Assembly: GCA_032718475.1 (NCBI GenBank)
Contig: JAUCBJ010009133.1
Location: 1-64,000, forward strand
Source: Nemertoderma westbladi
Taxonomy: Eukaryota > Xenacoelomorpha > Nemertodermatida > Nemertodermatidae
DNA length: 64,000 nucleotides
Direction of reading: 5' to 3'
The translations under genes were made by a program, and so were the position numbers. The notes under the pieces were generated by a model. The model had not been told where the DNA came from and did no database searches. It saw only the letters and a program-made list of their open reading frames with translations. Of this stretch, positions 56,774-64,000 are shown piece by piece (positions within the stretch are counted from its first letter, which is position 1; each line of letters starts with the position of its first letter).

Positions 56774-57604
56774 TTACATATTCTCAGTTAGTTGTGACTC
56801 AACGACGGGTGCGTTGTTTGCAGACGGATGGTCATGGCGCCTTAGCCCAAAGAGCTCGCGTTTGTTGTTGGACATCCTGTAATTCTTTATGGTTATTCCG
56901 TCTCCCCAGATGTCCGGGTCCATCAGGGTTTCCCGGTGTATCTGGTCGCAGACTAGGTGGAATGTGGCGTACGGCGAATCTGGAAGATAAGCCACGGAAA
57001 ACACGTCTTCGATTGGAAGATTCGCGCTTTTTAAGTAGTTGATAACGTCCTCACGGGTCGTGGATGCCTCGAGACGACCGATACATATGTGCGCCTTCCT
57101 CTTCGTAGCAGGTGCGAGGGTCTGTCCAGGGGTAGCAGCAACCACAGCGCGTAAAGGCCCACCAACTTTTCGACCACGAGCACTAGGAGACTGAACTGGC
57201 GGAGCCTGGGGGCGAGTTGTTGCGCGTCGTAGTGGAGTGATTCCTGACGCGGGTGGCCCGGGAGGGTTTACCACGGTTGCCGGGTTACTACTGTTCCGAG
57301 ACACATTGATGTAGCTCGGCCTCGGGTGTAATGGTGGGTATTCCTCCGGAGCTTGATTATGACGAGCTGCCTTTATGAGTTCATCCTTCGCTTTTATGAG
57401 TTCCTCTTGGCAGTCGGTAAGTTTACTCCAGACAGGAGGTAACGAGGCGAGGTTCGAAGTGTACATTGAGTTCATCGCGAGTAGGTTAGTCATTAGGTAT
57501 TTTTCGTCCTCTTGGGAAACACTCTTCTTTTGCTTTACTTTAGCAAATAAGGAGATTACATTCTCATGGTATTTCATGAAGTCGTCGGCTGGATTATCGC
57601 CCAT
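56774..57604 (-). CDS. LINE ORF1 protein (276 aa)
   Basis: The frame from ATG 57,604 is intact. Residues 1-85 are helical and charged (FAKVKQKKSVSQEDEKY). Residues 90-165 are Pro/Arg-rich and likely disordered and RNA-contacting. Residues about 168-245 (AHICIGRLEASTTREDVINYL, then DSPYATFHLVCDQ) resemble the RNA-recognition fold seen in many LINE ORF1 proteins. ORF1 proteins bind element RNA and act as chaperones; this role is inferred from position and fold. Confidence 0.65.
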   Translation of the reverse strand: MGDNPADDFMKYHENVISLFAKVKQKKSVSQEDEKYLMTNLLAMNSMYTSNLASLPPVWSKLTDCQEELIKAKDELIKAARHNQAPEEYPPLHPRPSYINVSRNSSNPATVVNPPGPPASGITPLRRATTRPQAPPVQSPSARGRKVGGPLRAVVAATPGQTLAPATKRKAHICIGRLEASTTREDVINYLKSANLPIEDVFSVAYLPDSPYATFHLVCDQIHRETLMDPDIWGDGITIKNYRMSNNKRELFGLRRHDHPSANNAPVVESQLTENM

Positions 57605-57971
57605 TATAATACAGTAATAAAATCAATTAAAAGCCAGTAGATTGTCAGACAGTGCAGTAGTGCAGTGATTAGTTTGGCAGTTGCAATGCGTGTGATACTT
57701 CTTTTAGTGTTCACCTATTATTTTCGTATGTAGTATATATTATATGTATATATATTCCAAATAAGCTGTTACATAAGCTAGTTACACTGTGGGTGGATCA
57801 GTTAGATAGTAAGGAGGGATCGACATCCCGAGCTACCTGGCCTGCCTTCCAGCAGTTCAGGTTTGGCTTTCTAGATCCCGTCTCATTCTTAAACTACCTT
57901 CTAACCTACTATTCCAAACTACTCCCCAATTCTTGTACTAGACTACAGTAGTTAGAACGGACATTAACTGG

Positions 57972-58016
57972 GGTGCTCGACTATACCAAACCCACAGGGT
58001 TTGATTATCGAGCACC
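57972..58016. other. Hairpin H3 of the CCAAACCCGC family
   Basis: CAAACCC-aca-GGGTTTG forms a 7-bp stem, enclosed by a 9-bp stem GGTGCTCGA/TCGAGCACC. It is the best-paired member of the family and lies in noncoding sequence of the candidate LTR. Confidence 0.85.
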
Positions 58017-58353
58017 TCTCTCCACTGCGAACTACTGAGTGGGGTCTGTGTACGCCCCTGGTGCTACTAACCTTTAGCACCCTTGGTTGTTGTACTGTTG
58101 GCACCAATCTGTGGAAGCTACTGAACTCAATTTATACTCCTACATATAATAGCCGTAACCATGGTGTCTAGATACTATCTTCCAGGCTTTCACGACTTTC
58201 AAATTACTGTGTACTTATAGACAGGTCCTTAGACACGTCTATTTTAGCGTTTGGAATGGTCTTGGGTTAACTTATAATTTTAAAATTTGTTTATTTTCCA
58301 AACTTTTATGAAAAATTTAATTTTTTGTTTTGATACCCACCAGACAAATTCTC

Positions 58354-58433
58354 AACGCAATTCACAACAAACCCGCTCCTATGCATTTCCGAGTATTTGC
58401 ATACGAGGAATGCATAAGAAGTGAATTTGCGTT
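58354..58433. other. Long nested hairpin at the LTR start, with a partial CAAACCCGC core
   Basis: AACGCAATTCAC (58,354-58,365) pairs with GTGAATTTGCGTT (58,421-58,433), allowing one bulge, and inside it TATGCATTTCC pairs with GGAATGCATA (one bulge). The left inner arm also has CAAACCCGC but no GGGTTTG partner. Confidence 0.75.
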
Positions 58434-58439
58434 CTGACA

Positions 58440-60251
58440 CTAATTTTGTTTTGAGGCAGAAGACAAATTATAATCTCCTGTCTCGATGCATGTTTCCTCT
58501 AGTAACACAATATCCTGGACCGGTCTGTCCAAGGTGTGTAAACCCTTGGTTTTACACTTTTTCTTATTTGGACACTTGCACCTTATTTTAACTGTGACGG
58601 TGCGTACTACATTCTGTATGTCTGGGTGTACATGCAAGATTACGCCAGTTTCCCAGTATTTTCTCTTTACTATTGGTTCGGTTATTAATACGTGTCCTCT
58701 TTGGGGGCTCCGAACTGTTCTGTACCATTTTGATCTGGTGGATATTGTGTGGATGTAGCATTCCCGCCAATATTTCCAGAATGTGTAAGCTATAAACTGG
58801 GTTATCTTCCAGCTTTTCCGACTATATAAGTCGCTACTAATGGGTTCTGATGCCGGTACAAGAAATGCCGGTCTCTGCATGAGCAGGTGATTTGGTGTCA
58901 ACGTAACACCATCAGGTAACATAGCTATCGGCCTCGAGTTTAAGGTATGCTCGATTTCAATGAAAGCTGTTACCAGCTCATCGTCTGTTAGTTGTTTGTT
59001 CACAGGCATCGTCTTGGCTATGGCCTGTTTTATGGAGCGAACGAGACGCTCCCAACTTCCACCTCTCTAAGGACTTTCTGGAGTGTTAAAATTCCACTCT
59101 ATTCTCTGCGGCAAAAGTGCTGCGGAGATTTCTTTGTTCTGTGCCGCCCTATGAGCTGCATTTAGCTCGCTGTCTCCTCCAACAAAGTTGGTACCTTTAT
59201 CGGAGAAGAATGCCTTTACTAACCCTCTCCTAGCCATGAATCTCTTCAAAGCCAGGAGTAGAGATTTGGTCGACAAGTCTGCCACACGTTCTATATGTTC
59301 GGCCCTACTTGCCATACATATTAGTAACAGACCCCACCTCTTGTGGGTCAGTCGTCCACCCTTTGCCTCAATCGGGCCAAAACGATCCACTCCCGTGTTT
59401 GTGAAGGGTGTATCATATGCCTGTACTCTCGCCTTCGGGAGTTCAGCCATTTCCTGTTCCAACACTCTGGCGTTTACTCTCTTGCAAACCAGACAGGCGT
59501 CGTACATTGTACCTACCGCCCTGCTTGGCTGCAACAGAATAAATCGCTGTCTTGCTGCCGACAAGCAGTGTAACCTTCCCACGTGATGCAACCTCTTATG
59601 TATATCCCATAGAATCGCTCTTTGCAATTCTATTGGGTGACTAGGGATTATCACTGGGAACCCAAACTGTGAGTTTACGTCGACAGTCTGAATTCTTGAT
59701 CTATGACAAATCAAACCCTTATGTATTAATGGACTCCACTTCTTAAGGGGTTTATAGAGAACTGGTCATTGAGCCGATAACATATAGAATTCTTGTGGGA
59801 TGGCACACATTTGATAATGTCTCAAATGCTTTAATTCTGCTTGATCGATCTCATCCTCTGTCAGAGGTTGTTTCAACTTCCGAATTCGCTCACTATTAGT
59901 GCTCATTTGATCTCCTAAATGCTTCGTATGTTTTAAACAAAGGAACGAAACATATCGGCTTAACCACACGGTTCTCTTACAAATTGTCAGCCAAGAGGCG
60001 GACGAGCTTAACAATTTGTCATAAATATTATGTGGCTCTATGGCTGGCGACGGTTGCATACTTGCTAATGGAATCTTCGAATCCAAACCCGCAGATTTGG
60101 AAACCGAAGGCTCCATCTTGGTAGCTACTTGCTGTTCGTCAATTACTAACTGTGGCCCTCGCGCAGTCCGTAAGTGTGGTTTTATGTCATAACTTACCCT
60201 TCCGGACCTTGTAATGCCTAACGCAGTAGCGTAGTGCAATGCAAATACCAC
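58440..60251 (-). pseudogene. BEL/Pao element B, C-terminal pol fragment with integrase
   Basis: Minus-strand frames 60,251-59,766 (RNase H-integrase linker, LLSSSASWLTICKRTVWLSR and LTEDEIDQAELKHLRHYQ), 59,714-59,067 and 59,009-58,440 give integrase in order: HKRLHHVGRLHCL with CLVCKRV (zinc domain), NTGVDRFGPIEA (first Asp), FSDKGTNFVGGD (second Asp), then after a TAG at 59,067-59,069 the catalytic Glu block GGSWERL in the same frame, and the C-terminal BEL domain. The RT half is missing. It is a different subfamily from element A. One stop codon and one frame change show it is inactive. Confidence 0.8.
60068..60116. other. Hairpin H4 of the CCAAACCCGC family
   Basis: Core CCAAA(CCCGCAGA)TTTGG (60,083-60,100), with one arm partly mutated, is enclosed by CTTCG/CGAAG (60,075-60,079 and 60,105-60,109) and ATGGA/TCCAT. 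It lies in the BEL B linker frame and encodes KSAGL on the minus strand. Confidence 0.75.
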
Positions 60252-60708
60252 ATACTGAATAATTCACTACATTACCGGACCAGTACCAGAGTAAGGCAGT
60301 ACTGAAATTGAAGTGCACTGGCTGGCACTAATTTTCGACTGAAACATTGGCCATTTTTTAAAATACCACTATTTTATAATTATAATATTTTATATTATAT
60401 TAATAATTATTAATATTAATTATTACTTATTAATATTAATTATTACTTATTAATATATTATATTAATATTATTATAATAATAATTATTATATATATAGTT
60501 TATAATATTAGTTTATTTACTTAGTTTATAATATTAGTTTATTTACTTAGTATGTATAATATTAGTTTATTTACTTAGTTTATAATATCCGTTTATTTAC
60601 TTAGTTTATAATATTAGTTTATTTACTTAGTTTATAATATTAGTTTATTTACTTAGTATGTATAATATTAGTTTATTTACTTAGTTTATAATATTAGTTT
60701 ATTTAATA
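60252..60708. repeat. AT-rich spacer and 26-bp tandem repeat
   Basis: 60,360-60,495 is almost pure A/T. From about 60,497 to 60,708 about eight units of TATAATATTAGTTTATTTAC-type sequence, 26-30 bp long, follow. No gene. Confidence 0.85.
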
Positions 60709-61447
60709 CTACTACTAGGATCGGCATGCTGCATTGCAGCTGCATTTTTAAGAATGCTGTGCCGGCTTGTCAACAAAATTGCACCGCCACAACTCCCTAT
60801 CACCCATGACATTTGCTAGATCATCCGCATCTTTAAGGCCAGTGTCCTTTAAGATGCGTCTCAAGAAAGTCATGGGCTGTCCACCATGCTTATTTACTCC
60901 ATGAGGCTGCCAAAGTACAAGATTATGCACTGGCTGGTCCTCACGGCGAAAGCAATGTCCTGCAAAGCGGAGGCGATTTTGTTCTAGTGTCAAGCTTGGG
61001 GGAACCAATGAGACACCTCCAATGTTATATAGTGTCTGGTTGGAGATGTGTGCATTGTACTTGACACAATGTACCCGGCGTAGCATTCTTGTGAATGTGC
61101 CATCCAGAGATTTGGTGTCCTCAGCAGTTAGAGCCCAGCATGGACTCCCGTAGAGGAGTACTGGAACTACTGCTGCTCTAAATAATCGGACCTTAAGTTT
61201 CCGATTAATTCTAGGTGACTTCCAAATCCTGGAAAGCCTATTCAAGGCTGCCCATGCCTTTCCCTTACGTATTCGAAGGTCCTCACCTGACTTCCGGATC
61301 CATGATCCCAGGTAACAGAAGTCGTCCACATGCTCAAGCATACCATCCTTTGAGCTTATGCTCATCCGATCAGAGACTTGCTGAGGACTTTCAAAGTTAA
61401 CTGTCAGAATTTTGGTCTTTCTGGAGTTAATAAAAAGACCAACACTA
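60709..61447 (-). mobile_element. RTE-like LINE copy, 3' part
   Basis: The minus strand encodes the same 205-codon RTE C-terminus as at 5805-6422 and 35,000-35,617, intact from 61,365 to 60,748, followed by the (TAG)n tail at 60,709. Upstream sequence stops at CTA (61,445-61,447) where the foldback element begins and resumes at 63,929. Confidence 0.85.
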
Positions 61448-61849
61448 CGTCACCTTCAAGGCAGAACCCCCTAAGTCGATTTTTTTCGATTTTCATGTTT
61501 TTGACTTTTTGGGTAATTCGATATCGGCTTTTTCGTCTGGCAGAACCCCGAAGCTTTTCTACCAGCCATTTTTGAGTTATAAGCCAAAGACAGTTCCCCG
61601 TAACTTATGCCCACTTCGAGGCAGAACCCCACAAGTCAATATTTGGCTTGCAAAACACCGTAAATTCAAGTATATGAAATTCAGTCCACCTGGCAAAACC
61701 CCCTAAATCAGAAATAACAACCTGTAAAACCCCTTAAATCAGAAACAATAACCTGGCAAAACCCCGTAATTTATCATTTATATACTGGTTTGTATTGCGG
61801 CCCCGTAATTTCTCATTTATATACTGGTTTGTATTGCGGCCATGACACA

Positions 61850-62590
61850 TGAGGGAACACAAACAATAATCTGGGATACAAACATTTATCAGGAACACAA
61901 ACATTAATGATGGACACACATTAATGATGTACAGTACACAAACATTAACGAGGGACACAAACATTAATGAGGGACACATATTAATGAGGGACACACATTA
62001 ATAAGGGACACAAACATTAACGAGGGAAACAAACATTAATGAGGGACACACATTAATGAGGGACTTACATTAATAAGGGAAGCAAACATTAACGAGGGAC
62101 ACAAGCATTAATGAGGGACACATTGAATTAATGAGGGACACAAACATTAATGAGGGATACAATCATTAATGAGCGACACAAATATTAATGAGGGACACAC
62201 AGTAATCAGGGAGACAAACATTAATGAGGGACACAATGAATTAATGAGGGACACAAACATTAATGAGGGACACAAGCATTAATGAGGGACACACAGTAAT
62301 CAGGGAGACAAACATTAATGAGGGCCACAAACATTAATGAGGGACACATTGAATTAATGAGGGACACAAACATTAATGAGGGATACAATCATTAATGAGC
62401 GACACAAATATTAATGAGGGACACACAGTAATCAGGGAGACAAACATTAATGAGGGACACAAACATTAATGAGGGACACAATGAATTAATGAGGGACACA
62501 AACATTAATGAGGGATACAATCATTAATGAGGGACACAAACATTATTGAGGGACACAAACATTAATGAGAGACACAAACATTAATAGGGG
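61850..62590 (+). repeat. Tandem array of ATTAATGAGGGACACAAAC-type units, left arm
   Basis: About 35 units of 18-20 bp with variants such as GGGACACACAGTAATCAGG. An internal duplicated block of about 190 bp is visible (near 62,120 and 62,340). Confidence 0.9.
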
Positions 62591-63184
62591 TCCATGGTTG
62601 CCAATGGATATTAATATGAGCGATGGTGATGTTTACCATCAGACGATCAGATAATAAGTGATAAACTGAAAAAATACTACCATGGGAACGTGAGCTTCGA
62701 TCAAAGTAGCGCCGCCTTGTATACATTACATCTACCTAATTAGATGGAAATTAATTGAAAGCGACGTTTGGTTACGTTTTCAGCTGCCTGTTTTGCTGCT
62801 ACGCCCCCCCCCCCCGGCTGTTATACCCCCATATTTTCAATTTACCTCCTACCCCCACAATTCATGTTACCCCCCCCCCCCCCCCACTCCTGTCTCCCCT
62901 TCATGTTCATCATTTTTTTACTCCTTCCCTTATTAGTAACAACATCGTATATTGTTTTGGTTAGAAAAACCATCTCTGTAACCTGATCCTTTCCCTCAAT
63001 TGGTGATAACATAGATTATTGGTTTGGTCAGATTAATATGTTATTATTTATTGTTGTTATTGTATTGCTTGGCAGTAATGAGAATTGTAATACTGTAAAA
63101 TATTGTATGTGTATGGGTGGTAACAGGAATCATACTAAGTGCCATGGGGGGTAACATGAATGGAATGGAATGATAGTGCCCATG

Positions 63185-63556
63185 ATTAATGTTTGTACCC
63201 TTGATTGGTATCTGTCCCTCGTTTAATGTTTGTGTCCCTCATTAATGTTTGTATACCTTATTAATGTTTGTGTCCCTCATTAATGTTAGTGTACCTCATT
63301 AATGTTTCTGTCCCTTATTAATGTTTGTGTACGTCATTAAATGTTTGTGTCCCTCATTAATGTTTGTGTACCTTATTAATGTTTGTGTCCCTCATTAATG
63401 TTAGTGTACCTCATTAATGTTTGTGTACCTTATTAATGTTTGTGTCCCTCATTAATGTTAGTGTACCTCATTAATGTTTGTGTCCCTCATTAATGTTTGT
63501 GTCCCTCATTAATGTTTGTGTCCCAATCAATGTTTATGTCCCACATTAATGAGGCT
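63185..63556 (-). repeat. Inverse tandem array, right arm of foldback
   Basis: About 18 units of GTTTGTGTCCCTCATTAAT, the reverse complement of the left-arm unit. This symmetry is what makes the element foldback-like. Confidence 0.9.
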
Positions 63557-63581
63557 ATAATTTGATATATTTTGCGTGTTA

Positions 63582-63735
63582 TTTGTAAAAATTCGGACTT
63601 ATGGTGTTTTGCCTAATTGAGGATGCCTTGTTTTCTAGGCAATACCCCGCAACTATCGTATAGTTACGGGATAATACCAGAAAACGGTGTTCCCCCTTGT
63701 TTTGGCAAAACACCATAAGTCCAAATTTTTACAAA
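63582..63735. other. Long imperfect palindrome within the foldback element
   Basis: Arms at 63,582-63,612 and 63,703-63,735 (GGACTTATGGTGTTTTGCC and its complement, extended by AAAATT/AATTTT) pair over about 30 bp. Inside, GTTTTCT/AGAAAAC and AACTAT/ATAGTT pair again around CG. Confidence 0.85.
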
Positions 63736-63928
63736 AAAACCGCAATATATTTCAAAGGTGATTCTAAATTAAATAGAAAGTTTAGTTATATGAATTCTAT
63801 ATATATTTAGTTATCAAAAAACACAATAACAAGTAAACTGAGGCATCTCTCTAAAAAATAAACAGTTTTTATCGATTATCTCAGAACTACAAAAATCGAC
63901 TTAGGGGGTTCTGCCTTGAAGGTGGCGA

Positions 63929-64000
63929 CTAGAAGCAGCATGTTCTAATGAGCTGAGGAGCCGCTGGGCTCCCTCTAATGATTCTGAGAGTACTCCTAAG
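63929..64000 (-). mobile_element. RTE-like LINE copy, continuation after the foldback element
   Basis: AGAAGCAGCATGTTCTAATGAG and following bases continue the RTE sequence exactly as at 6490-6580, and run off the window. Confidence 0.85.

Larger units (their letters stand above)
53860..57642 (-). mobile_element. Two-ORF APE-type LINE, minus strand
   Basis: ORF1 (57,604-56,774) and ORF2 (from 56,758) are separated by 15 bases. ORF2 is broken by a shift near 54,690. C-terminal sequence continues to about 53,960, with a Cys-x2-Cys-x6-His-x5-Cys-type knuckle (CVCCAETQPHSTTYLLKC). The 5' end abuts the candidate LTR of BEL element B at 57,643, leaving a 5' UTR of only about 38 bases, so the element may be slightly 5'-truncated. 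Confidence 0.75.
57643..58439 (-). repeat. Candidate 3' LTR of BEL element B
   Basis: On the minus strand the segment starts TGTCAG one base after the pol stop codon (58,440-58,442) and ends CTGACA at 57,643, giving the TG...CA inverted ends of an LTR about 797 bp long. AATAAA occurs on that strand at about 58,290. The 5' part (58,354-58,433) is a strong nested hairpin, and hairpin H3 lies within. No second copy is in the window. Confidence 0.5.
61448..63928. mobile_element. 2.5-kb foldback element inside the RTE-like LINE
   Basis: The RTE sequence is split exactly: ACCAACACTA at the left and CTAGAAGCAG at the right give a CTA duplication (61,445-61,447; 63,929-63,931), or TA if ends are set differently. 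Perfect 34-bp inverted repeats lie at 61,451-61,484 and 63,891-63,924 (CACCTTCAAGGCAGAACCCC and on). Further subterminal GGCA(G/A)AACCCC motifs follow on the left. A tandem array of ATTAATGAGGGACACAAAC units on the left (61,850-62,590) faces its inverse on the right (63,185-63,556). There is no transposase, so it is non-autonomous. C-runs mark the middle (62,804-62,885). Confidence 0.85.

Noticed and set aside
62755-62986. Small Pro-rich frames in the middle of the foldback element
   Set aside because: They are caused by C-runs; no domain or start context supports them.

Overview
The window is eukaryotic and almost certainly from an invertebrate animal. It carries animal-type LINE, BEL/Pao and cut-and-paste element remains, long tandem satellites, GT/AG exon borders and one recognisable animal gene, an LRRC74-like leucine-rich-repeat/EF-hand protein. 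The standard genetic code fits the long intact frames. I cannot name the phylum from sequence alone. There are no bacterial operons, CRISPR arrays or rRNA genes.

Layout. 1-16.4 kb: several copies of one LINE family whose C-terminus looks like a restriction-like endonuclease (RLE, the R2-type arrangement) and whose N-terminus has a Cys-rich CXC-like domain. They sit in or beside a 30-bp satellite (about 210 units in five blocks between 8.0 and 20.7 kb). One copy (3.2-7.7 kb) is split by a 5'-truncated RTE-like LINE with a target-site duplication. 16.4-20.35 kb: an apparently intact APE-type LINE (1162 aa) with an N-terminal 2A ribosome-skipping motif and a PHD finger. 20.8-22.2 kb: a possible exon whose 3' end and splice donor are amplified in an 83-bp tandem repeat, then a 20-bp repeat. 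24.0-32.3 kb: a decayed BEL/Pao Gag-Pol element. 33.6-42.6 kb: an RTE-like LINE, then fragments of three more LINEs. The last of these is interrupted by an unexplained 3.0-kb insertion with a 19-bp duplication and by a 1.4-kb TTAA-flanked, piggyBac-like foldback element. 42.8-44.5 kb: the LRRC74-like gene. 44.7-49 kb: minisatellites, a second possible exon and AT-rich DNA. 49.5-53.8 kb: a decayed gag-like region on the minus strand. 53.9-57.6 kb: a two-ORF LINE. 57.6-60.25 kb: a BEL/Pao pol fragment with a candidate 3' LTR. 60.7-64 kb: another RTE-like LINE copy split by a 2.5-kb foldback element flanked by CTA.

Most coding sequence is retroelement debris, so the genes do not form a pathway. 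What they show is a history of nested insertion. The best leads for something undescribed are a family of small hairpins with a shared CCAAACCCGC/GGTTTG core and locus-specific outer stems (49-60 kb), the association of the RLE LINEs with the 30-bp satellite, the 3.0-kb insertion of unknown type, and tandem repeats that each carry splice-donor-like sequence.
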